From Cristatella mucedo (Eukaryota > Bryozoa > Phylactolaemata > Cristatellidae): a stretch of DNA of 64,000 nt. The position numbers and the translations under genes were made by a program. The notes under the pieces were generated by a model, which was given only the letters and a program-made list of their open reading frames with translations, searched no databases and had not been told where the DNA came from. Positions 35,299 to 45,079 of this stretch are shown here, one piece after another. Within the stretch, counting starts at the first letter, position 1. Every line of letters starts with the position of its first letter. The stretch covers positions 1,027,001-1,091,000 of the forward strand of contig WPIO01000078.1 in the NCBI GenBank assembly GCA_009760855.2, read 5' to 3'.

Positions 35299-35949
35299 AT
35301 GGCATGCATTCCCTGGCGCAGCGGTAGCTGTCGACCGCCACATTGGCAGTCACCAGATCAGCTGCCACGACCAGAGGGCAAACCAGCTTCAACAGCAGCA
35401 GATGAAGCCCGGCGCAGCGCAGACTCGTGGCGGTGGCGGCCGCAGACTCCATGTGATCCGACCTTGCCATGTGATCCGACCGAGCAGCAGGCACACGAGC
35501 CACTTCCGATCGGACGAAGCACTTAATCACGGAATGCTCCAAGTGATAATGCGAGAGCAGGCTCTGCTCAGGCCACGCCGCCAGGACAACACCAGCTTAC
35601 GGCATGGACTAGGCCCTTTTTTGCAGCCGACACCGCCAAGGTTAGCTCGTGTCCCACGGACTGGTTGGCTGGGCCCCCTTCCCCCCCCCCCGAAGGCCAG
35701 CCGGAAAGGACGCTGCTCCACCAGGCTTGGCTGCAGCCAGCTTCTGAAACATTAGCAGCATTAACAGCCGACTGCTGCTGCCGCTAGTGCCGACAGCCAC
35801 ATCTCAAACCGTCCGATGTTGAGCAACTCGGTTGGCAACTGGGACGGTCACTTGGCACTCCGGCTTAGTGGGACGACGGCCAGCAGCTCGAACGTTGGAT
35901 CCACGCCTGCCCCAAAGGCTGCGACGGCAATGAGGATGTCGGCGCTTAC

Positions 35950-36144
35950 CGGATGTGGATGCCTGGTCGGCATTCTGACCGGCGGCCTAGTCCGGGCTGT
36001 TTTGACCGGGCACTGCAGAGCACCGGTGGTGTGCTGCACTGCGAGTCGGCTGCCTCCACTTTTGCCAATCAGGAAATCGATAGAGCGGGAGCCGGTCGGT
36101 ATGTGCAGCAGCAGCTGTATCACGGTAAACTGCCAACTCGGGAT
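35950..36144 (-). CDS. Candidate internal exon between E3 and E4
   Basis: Minus strand: acceptor GTCACTAG before 36,144 and a good donor CATCCG then GTAAGC after 35,950. The 65-codon frame is open and phase 0-0, beginning IPSWQFTVIQLLLHIPTG and ending RMPTRHPHP, and would join E4 in frame. The acceptor lacks a strong pyrimidine tract, and another frame is also open over much of the stretch. It is a candidate, not a firm exon. Confidence 0.3.
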
Positions 36145-36280
36145 CTAGTGACTAGCTAGCCAAAAGGCAGACTCCTGGCGGCTCTGTCTGATTGGCTGGT
36201 GCCACTGAGTCCACTCCCCCCTCTCCCAAAGGCACGACAGCCGGGCTGCTGCTATCCCCTCGTGGCCTCTCTGAAGCACA

Positions 36281-36334
36281 TGGTCTGTCAGTAGCACGTG
36301 GTCTGTCAGTAGCATGTGGTCTGTCATTAGCACG
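36281..36334. repeat. 18-bp tandem repeat, three units
   Basis: The unit TGGTCTGTCAGTAGCACG is repeated three times with one or two changes per unit. Confidence 0.85.
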
Positions 36335-37479
36335 GCTCTGGGACACCCCACACTTCCCAGGGTGTGCTTTTCCAACTGAATCCCCAAGCAAGCATGGAGT
36401 GTGCTCACCGAGTGGACATGTCTCTGCACTGCACTGCTGTGCTGACAGCACAGGGTACTGGGCTTATGGGTGATGTCCCACCACATCACCACATCCATCC
36501 AGTAACGGGCTCACTAGATGGAGCTGTCTAGCTGTGCACCTATACTCAAGCACAACAATTCTTTCGGCATGGCCCCAACTGCAGTGGCTGCGAATTTGTT
36601 CTGGTAATAGGATTTCCTGTGATGCCAGGCATTTTAAAGTTATGGGAAGCATTAATGCATTTATTGAGATCCCAAAAATAAATACACAAGCTGCTGCTAT
36701 GTAAGTGTTTGTTGTTTATTGTTTTTGGGCTGTACAAATGTGCTGTCACATACTGTGCATATCTTTAGCATGCCTAGAAAACCCTCTCATTACCTGAATG
36801 AATTTATAGAAACGTCAACGGTGGCCATATTCCAAAGATTGTTTATGCCTGAATATACGCTTCAGCCTTTCCGGTCATTCATTAGCAAACAATGTTCAGC
36901 CCTATGGCAAAAATCTTGCATCCTTGAATACGGCTGTAGTATTAAGCAAAGTGGTCAGCTGTGCAGACCAGCCGGGCATGAGCTCGGCTAGAAATTCGGA
37001 GCTGCTGTCATGAGATGAAGGAAAAACTAAGATACAACCCCTCAAGAAGTAGCTTAATATTAGGCATCAGCAAGATATCAGCCACTGAATTCTGAGGAAT
37101 TATTTCGCAGAGTACCGAGTACCACATGGTCCTCCATCTGTTCTGAAGTTGACCGTGGATGGGTTTCAATCCATCGGGTGCTGCAATTCTAGTAGCACTA
37201 GGTTGACAGTTGTAGCACAGGATGAGCGTGTACTGTATGTAGCTCTAGGTGGCAGGAGTATCGAATAATCAGTTAATGCAGAGGGCATAAAGGGCTGGTG
37301 CATCACCATCCGGAGACATCCCTCCACTGGCATCCTGCCAGGACCAAAGTGGCAGCAACTAGCATAGGCAGTGGTAACAAATAACACAAAGCAGTAGTTT
37401 CTCACTTACTAGGTCTGCCTGAATTTACCATAAACTCTTACAGTTAGGCAACTCGACGATGCCCATTGGTGCAAACACA

Positions 37480-37650
37480 GCAGCTCAGCTGGTCTGTCGT
37501 CAGCGGCGCAGCTGCAGTCATCACATTATTTCTGTCCAAGCTTCACTGGCCCGCAATCGAGCAACAAGTTGACTTGAAGATCCTCTCTTGGGCTTACAGG
37601 TCCCTTCACTTGCTTGCACCAGCCCACCTATCCATCGTCCTTGCTTCTAT
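37480..37650 (+). mobile_element. LINE-A fragment, plus strand
   Basis: Encodes LHWPAIEQQVDLKILSWAYR and HLLAPAHLS, the counterpart of LHWLPVKQRIDFKVLSLTF in the best LINE-A copy. It ends where a minus-strand LINE-A copy starts, so the two form a diverged inverted repeat. Confidence 0.7.
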
Positions 37651-37659
37651 AGTCACGTG

Positions 37660-38900
37660 CTCTTGCATTATTTGCTCACCGGCTTCTGGTTTAGGTTGGT
37701 GGGAGGCACAGCTCAACGACTTTAGTCAGAAGAAGGGTAAGTGGAATGATGCCTAGCCTGAATGGAGAGTAGTTCTGATAGATCGGCTGGAGCCAGAGAA
37801 TGATGGGACCTAATAGTGATTGACAAAACCTTGAAAAATGGATAGTCAGTGCAGATCGGTTAGAAGTGGTGTCATGTGGCAACTGCAACCTACACGACAG
37901 AAAGTCTCTGTGGAGAGTTTTGCACAACTCTTAAGAGCTTGGTTACACAGGCCGGAAGACACATATACATGGACCAACTTGGATGTGGTACCCCTGTCTA
38001 AGCCGGCCCAAACTTTTGCAATGTGGCGTAGCTAACATTCTGCAAACTTGAATGTACAGCTTTAAGTAGCTGTCTAGTGAGAGGTCACTTTGGAACAGGA
38101 CACCCGGATTTCGAGCAGATGCCAAAGTAGATACGCTTGCAGAGGCATTTTTGAGGAATATTTTTCCAATTCCAAATTTAATATATTCCAAATGTTGAGG
38201 GTTAGGATATCTAGCTTCTAAGTGGCAATAGGCTTTCCCATAACTAGTATGTTGGTTTTTCAACATTTGAATGCGAGAAAGTTTGCCACCGTTCCAGTGT
38301 GACTGGCAAAGAATGAGTGTTTTAACAGGGCTGAGAATTCGAAATGCAGGAACGCAGGGACGAACCAAAGCACAAGTACAGATTTTTCCACCTGCATACT
38401 AATGAAAATATTCGTTGTGCGAGGTGATTACATAGTGAGCCATAGGACAGCATCATTTTTCGAAAGAAACAGATCTAAAACAGGACCCTGGGGTACCCCA
38501 TAATTTCTAGGCTCCTCTATGACAGTTACTTAATAACATCTACTCACCGAAATCTCCCACTGAGATGTGACCTAAACCATTGTGGCACACTGCCCATGAT
38601 GCCTGGGTGAGACGATGGGTGTTCAACAAGGACCTGGTGATCAGTGGTATCAAAAGCTGTCGAGTGATCTATCTGAGAGAGCAGAGAGGCTTTACATGAG
38701 ACAACATTCCTGAGATGGACGCTAAACATTTGCAACAGTGCCGATTCTGTGGGTGATTTGTTCTACAATATGATTTGAACTTGCTAGGTTTAAAGTTTGA
38801 TACATGTGCTTATGCATGCTGGGGTAATGCCTTAAAGATGGACTCTCTGATCATGTTACTTATGCTGCTGAAAAAGAAAGTAGAAAACGATCTGCTATAT
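37660..38900 (-). mobile_element. LINE-A copy, minus strand, degenerate
   Basis: On the minus strand it has STAFDTTDHQVLVEHPSSHP (motif A, Asp kept) near 38,620-38,680, QWFRSHLSGRF near 38,545-38,580, SARNPGVLFQSDLSLDSY near 38,060-38,120 and a LINE C-terminal block near 37,850-37,910. Motif C is not intact. Confidence 0.75.
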
Positions 38901-39911
38901 CTCCACCGGGGACGTTAGGTATGTTGCCGACTTGAGAGAGATTAGAGGGGTGCTTGATGGTTTACCCCAGCATTTTTTTATTGCGCTCTCACGGTTGCAC
39001 CAAGTGCTTATGGAAGTGACACTTGCTCTTTGCAAGGGCGGATTGGTACAACCTAAAATAGTCTTCATAAACCAGTCTCTAGACTGTCAGTCGTAACTTT
39101 GTTATGATTTCTTATGCTTGCACTCAGTAATCCTACCTAGTTAATGCCTGAAGAATGTCAACGTAGGACATCTGGGCAAGGGGTTACAATTTGCTTAGTC
39201 GGAGGACCAAACTCATCCAGAACATTAGCTAGTCTCGTTTGGTAGCATGACAAAAAAGATGGCTGAGGTCAGATGGAAGATTGAGCAGAAAGGTGAGGAA
39301 CATATCTCTGCAAGCTGCTTCCACATCACTGTTCTTGAAGTTTAGTGATTCACTGACATTTTTTATATCGAGATCGAAGGGAACGTATACTGTAGGGAGA
39401 AAGAAGTGATGTGCATGCATTCAGGTGAGCAGAATTTTCTCTTATTATTAATTAACAGTAGGAGAGCGTGATGAAGGTTGGTCGAAATCGCTACCTTTGT
39501 TATGGGTAAGACCATGTACATGAGCAATGAGAGAAAATAATTCAACCAATGTACAAAGCTGGGCTCACAGTATGTCAGTTGGGTTATAAAAACGAGTGCT
39601 AAAGCAATTCAATAACAGATGGGGGTGACATTTGAAGTACATAATCGACAGATCAAAAAACCTGGAATAAAGCAAGCAATCGTACCTGGGGCAATAGATA
39701 GTGAGGAACAATTGACGATGGCTGTTCCACCACCAGTTTTAATTGACATGCAGGATATGCAAGAAAAAAACCGGTAGAGGGTAGCTTTTGTTGTGCTCGG
39801 GCAATTAGTCGATGTCAAACAGGTCTTGGTCATGGAAAACACCACTTAATTGGCACATTTTAAGAGTGGCTCAGTGAGTAACATATAGCAGGCTTATAAA
39901 ATACTAAATAA
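38901..39911. other. Non-coding stretch, perhaps 5' LINE debris
   Basis: This may be the worn upstream part of the preceding minus-strand LINE-A, but no conserved block is recognisable. No exon seen. Confidence 0.3.
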
Positions 39912-40085
39912 ATACTAGCTGATTTAACAGCCTCTTTTTTATAGAGACAGGAGAACCTTGACGACTATCACCACTGCTTGCAGTGGCGATAAGGGATCGC
40001 CCACCACAGGATTCGAACCCACGACCTCGGGGCCCAGGTCATGAAAAGCAACCGCCTTACACAGTGAGCCATTACGGCTCACTGA
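39912..40085 (-). mobile_element. SINE-1 copy, minus strand
   Basis: On the minus strand: GCCGTAATGGCTCACTGTGT (A box region), GGTCGTGGGTTCGAATCC (perfect B box GGTTCGAATCC), GCGATCCCTTATCGCCACTG in the body, and the end GAGGCTGTTAAATCAGCTAG. Confidence 0.85.
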
Positions 40086-40209
40086 CTATTTAGGTTTAGA
40101 TAATTTCGTTGCAGTGCTCGAGTGAGAGCTTGCTGGGCTAATTTTCAAACCAATGCAACAAATACTGAAGATGTATCCACTACTCCCTTTATTCTTCAGC
40201 TGAGCTTTC

Positions 40210-40392
40210 GGGCTGAGTGATGGTGTGCCGTGATGGCACACTACATAAGGTGGCTGCGCTTCACGACCTCGGTCTCGAAGTCGTGCGTTCGAATCCTGCA
40301 GTAGGGGATCCTTTATTGCTGCTGCAAGCAGTGGCGATACCCTCTCCTGTTGCTATGTAAAAGAGACTGCTAGATCAGCTAGTATTTTTTCG
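40210..40392 (+). mobile_element. SINE-1 copy, plus strand
   Basis: GCCGTGATGGCACACTACAT (A box), GTCGTGCGTTCGAATCCTGC (B box), body GCAAGCAGTGGCGATACC, end CTGCTAGATCAGCTAG then a T run. It is head-to-head with the copy at 39,912, about 125 bp apart. Confidence 0.85.
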
Positions 40393-40822
40393 TTAGGGCT
40401 GAAATACCCAATCCGTGAACAGTGGCAGAGGCAGCAGCATCTGGGTACTCATTTGAATGAATGACTCTGGTGAAACAACAAAAGACATTTACAAGAGTGC
40501 AACAGTATGGTCACTAAGTCCCGACGAAGGATTAGCAGATGGACTAAGCACGAGAGTGCACGCTGGCCGACCGAATGGTGGAGTGAGTATAAGGGCATAT
40601 ATAGGGAAGGCAGGCAGGCAGGCAAGCAAAGCAGACTGGACAGCAGGTGCGTGCAGCAAGCAATGAATGTTCATATACAGCATGTTCATGGACATTAAAT
40701 TCTTGTTGCAGAGAGTTTGTACCTCACACCACCTAATACAGAGGTCACAGTCTCAGTCACTCCCAAGTGATAACACTAATAATAATAACAGAAGTTGATT
40801 TGTACAGGGAGCCTAGGAGAGC

Positions 40823-42516
40823 TAATAATAATAATAATAATAATTCACTTGATAAAGCGCCCTCAGAGAACTTAATCTCTCTCTAGGCGCATTACATTTG
40901 CTGTAAAGTGAAATGCAATGGAATGGTAAGTAAAATCATGCTTGAAAAACAAACGAAATGAATAATATGGTTAGGGGTGACATGCACAGGGTCAGCATGC
41001 AAATGTGGTTAGTGTCAGGTCTTGTCCCAACACCTTTCAAAAAAGCAGTAGTCAGGCCACTTCTCAAGAAAGCTACACTTGACCAAGAGAACTTGAGCAA
41101 CTACCGCCCAGTTTCCCTTCTACCGTTCGTATCAAAGACACTCGAACGGGTCGTGGCGGACCAGCTGAACTTGTATATCGAAACCTCACACCTTGCTAGT
41201 AAGTTCCAGTCTGGCCTTAGAGCTAATTACTCCACAGAGTCAGCATTGCTTCGGGTATACAACGACCTACTTAGGAATGTAGACATGGGTAGAGTGTCTC
41301 TGCTTGTTTTGCTTGATCTTTCGGCAGCTTTTGACACCATCAATCACAAAGTTCTTCTAGAGCGCCTCTCATCTCGCCTGGGCATCACTGGCACTGCTCT
41401 GCAGTGGTTCAGGTCCTATCTCAGTGGGAGACCAGAGTATTAACGTGAATGGACAAAGATCATGTGAAGTACCTCTGAAATATGGAGTACCTCAGGGCTC
41501 AGTGCTAGGTCCGGTTCTTTTCACGGTTTATACTCTGCCTCTTGCTGATGTGATTGCCAAGCACAATCTAGGCTTTCACTTCTATGCAGATGACACTCAG
41601 TTGTACCTTTGCTTTGATCCCTTCCAGCCTTCGAGCACCTCAAATTCTCTAAACTCACTAGCTGCATGCATTGATGACATCCGCATATGGATGGCAGCAA
41701 ATTTTCTAAAACTTAACGATGATAAAACTAACTAACTTACTAGTTATGGGCAAACCCAGTGTGATTCAGAGATTGGAAAGGCTGACTCTCAAAATTGGCT
41801 CTGCCAGCATATCTCCAGTTGAATCAGCTCGAAATCTAGGTGTCATATTCAAAAGCGACCTCTCGTTAGACAACCATGTCAGCTCCACAGTCAAATCTGC
41901 CTATTTTCAGCTTCATAACATTGCTAAAATTCGGGCTTGTTTAGATAAAGATACCACGTCCAAGTTGGTCCATGCATTCGTGACATCCCGTCTCGACTTC
42001 TGCAACTCACTGCTTACTGGCCTACCAGCATGTGCGATCAGGCGATTGCAGCTGGTGCAAAACTCTGCAGCTAGACTTGTCTGTCGAGAGCATCGCAGTT
42101 GCCACATTACTCCACTTCTCGCCGACCTGCACTGGCTACCAGTCAAGCAACGGATTGACTTCAAGGTTTTGTCGCTCACTTTTAGGTCCCTTCATTCTAT
42201 GGCTCCAGCCTATCTGTCAGATATACTACCCCATCAGGCCAAGCATCGTACGACCTGCTTTTCGGAATCCAACAGTCTAGAAATACCTCATGCAAACCTT
42301 AAATCCTTTGGAGACCGTGCATTTAGTTCATACGCTCCCAAAGCCTGGAACTCCCTCCCGACCTGCGTCAGAACATCCCCTGACCTGACCACATTTAAAA
42401 GGAACCTAAAAACACACATATTTAGGACAGCATTTAGTGGGTCCATGTGATTCGTCCTTGATGTGTTTATGCGTGCTGACTCTGTGCATGCTGCCACTAA
42501 CCACATTTGCATGCTG
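40823..42516 (-). mobile_element. LINE-A insertion with twin-priming 5' inversion
   Basis: The minus-strand segment 41,014 to 40,823 is the LINE-A 3' UTR, stem-loop and (ATT)n tail. The rest, 41,015-42,516, is the RT region in the opposite orientation. The phrase CACTAACCACATTTGCATGC occurs at both the junction (ending 41,014) and the outer end (ending 42,516), so inversion breakpoint and outer end correspond to the same point of the element. This is the arrangement known from twin priming in LINE retrotransposition: second-strand priming on the RNA inside the element. Comparison with the uninverted copy at 56,585-56,960 fixes the orientation. No clear target-site duplication was found. Confidence 0.85.
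41015..42450 (+). pseudogene. LINE-A reverse transcriptase, C-terminal part, two frameshifts
   Basis: The best-preserved RT in the window. The frame begins [20 protein letters not shown] and [19 protein letters not shown]; motif A is [14 protein letters not shown], then [11 protein letters not shown]. After a frameshift near 41,430 come motif B GVPQGSVLGP and motif C FYADDTQLYL, then LKLNDDKT. After a second frameshift near 41,730 the frame continues through SARNLGVIFKSDLSLDNH, LVQNSAARLVCREH and LHWLPVKQRIDFKVLSL to TFKRNLKTHIFRTAF and a stop at 42,448-42,450. Catalytic Asp residues of motifs A and C are present. The endonuclease domain is absent (5' truncation). The block order is that of the CR1/L2 group of the jockey superfamily. 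The two frameshifts and truncation mean it cannot act, but divergence from 56,585 is small, so it is fairly young. Confidence 0.9.
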
Positions 42517-42534
42517 GATTTTCATTTACCTGCT

Positions 42535-42854
42535 TTATAACTTGCTGCAAGAGAATCCATTGACAGTGACTTGCAACCCCGGTAGATCATTATTAGAACG
42601 CACTCGGTGAATTCTCGTCTGGGGGGAGGAGGACTCGTGCCTCTTGAGTGAAATTGAAAAAGTGCGTGCTTGCAGTAGCATCTGCTGGCAGTTACAAGCC
42701 TGCTGGGTCACTTTGTCTAGTACCTCAGCTGAATCCTCATACCCATCCTCTTCTGCCACTGCCATGTGGGACTGCTCTGTGGCCCACACCTGCTGTGCGT
42801 CCTGGTCGTCGGCAGATGAATCGCTGGTGAGCTCCTCTCCATATCCGTGGGCAG
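42535..42854 (-). CDS. Exon E3 of the giant gene
   Basis: The acceptor TTTCTTTCCAG follows a long pyrimidine tract, with the exon beginning at 42,854. Its first two bases CT combine with the last G of E2 to give an Ala codon, so phases match. The peptide begins AHGYGEELTSDSSADD, is acidic and Ser-rich, and continues EDSAEVLDKVTQQACNCQQM (probable helix) and LKRHESSSPQTRIHRVRSNN before a TAA at 42,535. The 3' boundary is unresolved. A good-looking donor (AAGCAG then GTAAAT) lies just past the in-frame stop. GAG then GTACTA inside the exon would be phase 0 and could join E4. The stop itself could end a short isoform of about 1,280 residues. The LINE-A insertion begins 18 bp beyond the stop. Confidence 0.65.
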
Positions 42855-43391
42855 CTGGAAAGAAAGAAAAAAAGAGAGAGCTTGAGCTCTCAGGTCTCCC
42901 TACTTCTCTGTGACGATCAACATCAGTGATGTTGGCAGGCAAAGGCAGGAAACTGTCAAAGCATCCTGGTGCTGCAACAGAATGGATGCCCGGATGCCAC
43001 GGCGTGCATTACTAAGTGTTGGGTCCGCCTGGCTTATCCACCCACCGAGGTCTTCCGGTCGAAACAGCGGATCCACTTGCTTGCAGCAGTTGCTTGCAGG
43101 CCTGCATGCTGGCCGTGCGGCCCGGCTCCGGGTCCGGGTTTCCGAAATAAACGGTGTCTGCCTGAGCCGTCTTGATCTGTGCCGTCTTGATCTGTGCCGC
43201 CTTGATCCCCGCACCATCTTAACACTAAGCTATGACGTGACAGGAAGCTAGAACTAGGGTGGAGGAGGGGTGGCTGTAAAAATGACTTTATTTTTTTTAA
43301 CATGGCTTGGTGATACTACATTAATATCTGGGCCAACCAAGATGGCTAGTGGCTCACGCCAAATTTAGAAGTAATTAATTTTGGTTGACAG

Positions 43392-43562
43392 TAAGAAGAG
43401 TAAGATAGGCCAGCCTGGAATTTTGTTAACGAAGCCGGGGGTCAGACAAACGGCATCATATGAAAGAGAGGCCTTGGACGAGGCAGAGCAGCTTGCCATT
43501 GAAAGCCGAGTGTCTATGTGGACAGTGCGATCTTTGAATGAGCTCATGGCATCGTGCAAGAG
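43392..43562 (+). CDS. Candidate plus-strand exon nested in an intron
   Basis: A 57-codon frame from an acceptor-like TTTTGGTTGACAG to a strong donor CAAGAG then GTGAGT. The peptide reads IGQPGILLTKPGVRQTASYE, then REALDEAEQLAIESRVSMW and ends NELMASCKR. The exon is phase 2 at both ends. It lies on the strand opposite the giant gene. No partner exon was found nearby and I do not recognise the peptide. It could be a nested gene, a transposon remnant or chance. Confidence 0.3.
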
Positions 43563-44471
43563 GTGAGTTGTTCTTTAGTTTATGAACGTTGACTCTTTTG
43601 AGCTTTTCGTGAAGGTTCCGTGGAAGAATTCGAGCGCAGCATCTGTTCAAGCTTTCCTATAGACGTTATGCATTTATGTTTAGTATGCACTTCATTACAG
43701 GAAATCTCCCGAGGATAGCTCACATTGGACGAGTTAAATTGAACAGCATATCATGCTTTCTTATTTGCCGGTTTAGCTAATCTCAAGGTCTGCACTTGTT
43801 AAACCTACCATTGGAGTTACTGCAAAAGTTAGTGCCTGCTTAGAAACCATGCTTCCGTGTGAACTAGGGATGCATATAGAATTTTAAAGGGATCATCACA
43901 TGCATTCCTGGTTGCCGACCGACCGGGATCCAGCCTATAGAGAAGCAGATGCTTAGACTGAATGGATGTGCAGCAGGGCCTGATGCATTTGAAGAGGATG
44001 CCTACAGGGGATGCCTGCTGGATGCTCTATGGATGAAGAGTTCGAGATAGGACTGCAGAAGGGGCACTGCAGTCGGGCTCTATGACGGTACCAGGTCCAC
44101 AGGCCATGTAACCAAAGGCAAAGGCTTAGGCATAAAATCTGTACCCTTATGTTCATATGGTAAAAGCATCGTTCAAGGATATGTAAACAATAAATAAAGT
44201 TTAAGCTTCCGCGACTAACGCCTGAATTTTCAGTGGTGCTCAACGAGCCAGCGTTGCATTCTTAGAATCGCCAAGATGGCACAACCAAATTCCAGTATAT
44301 GCAGTCGACTGACAAGCACTGTCATGTAGATGATGATAAAAACTGGTTAAAGCTTCATATCGCCAGAAACGCAAACGCTACTGAATGCAATGGGTCAGGC
44401 TGACTTGTCCGATCACTTCCGATCACTGTCACTGCCTTTGGTGGAAAAGAGGGTGGAATAAAGTACCATCG

Positions 44472-44517
44472 GTGTGTGCGTGTGTGAGTGTGTGTGTGTG
44501 TGTGTGTGCGTGCGCGT
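44472..44517. repeat. (TG)n microsatellite
   Basis: About 22 TG dinucleotide units with a few C or A interruptions. Confidence 0.9.
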
Positions 44518-44940
44518 AGCTGAATAGAGTCTCCCATCATCGGAGGGGGGACGAAATGTGCTCTCCATCCACGGGGCAGCTCTCTCAGCATCCTACAGCA
44601 TCTCAACTTAGTCTATTCGACTTGCTTCTGCTGTGACTGCAAGGCGAGTCGCGGCTAGTCAGCTTCCTCACTATTTATCGCAAGCTTATGACAGCCCTAC
44701 AACAGTGGCAGCCAGCAGCAGCTAGTCCTCCGAGGGATGAGCCGTGAGCCACGTGAGCTGCTGAACGTTTGGTGAGTTCTTGTCATCCCGTCGGTGCAGG
44801 AGCTGTTCGTTTGCTCTAAGCCTATGCATGGCTGCAGCGCGGCAGTCGCAGTCGGGTCGCTCAGCATCTGACTTCAGCAGCAGCAAGTGCATGTGGCACC
44901 TGCAGAGTGGCAGAGTTTCGTAATACCGAAATCTACTCAC

Positions 44941-45079
44941 CCTCATCGCTGCCGGCCTGTTCTCTGTCATGGGCAAGGCTTGACGTATGAGCAGGTGCCT
45001 GATGCCGGAAATTGGCCGGCTGACCTGAATCGGATGCCGATTCGTCGTCGCTCGATAGCCACTCGTCGTTAGCGAGATC
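44941..45079 (-). CDS. Exon E2 of the giant gene (139 bp)
   Basis: Acceptor CATTTAG before 45,079 and strong donor GATGAGG then GTGAGT after 44,941. It enters in phase 0 from E1 and leaves in phase 1 into E3, both consistent. The peptide is DLANDEWLSSDDESASDSGQ, then PANFRHQAPAHTSSLAHDRE and QAGSDE. The junction with E1 reads WISLLKE-DLANDEW, which looks like a continuous helix running into an acidic Ser patch. No known domain. Confidence 0.75.

Larger units (their letters stand above)
32315..42534 (-). other. Long interval between E3 and E4
   Basis: About 10.2 kb of presumed intron. It contains a (CT)n array, a candidate exon at 35,950-36,144, an 18-bp tandem repeat, LINE-A pieces, a SINE-1 pair and the twin-primed LINE-A. 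The 33,300-36,200 part is GC- and CpG-richer than normal intron here and has several overlapping open frames that I could not turn into exons. 36,340-37,470 shows nothing recognisable. Confidence 0.5.
42855..44940 (-). other. Intron between E2 and E3
   Basis: About 2.1 kb, with a possible plus-strand exon at 43,392-43,562 and a (TG)n run at 44,472. The 42,900-43,250 part is GC-richer, with overlapping open frames on both strands that I do not interpret. Confidence 0.55.

Noticed and set aside
35114-35755. 213-codon plus-strand frame beginning in the (CT)n array
   Set aside because: The first third is simple repeat; the rest has no motif and competes with other frames.
36281-36334. CRISPR-like array
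   Set aside because: Only three contiguous 18-bp units without spacers, in eukaryotic DNA.
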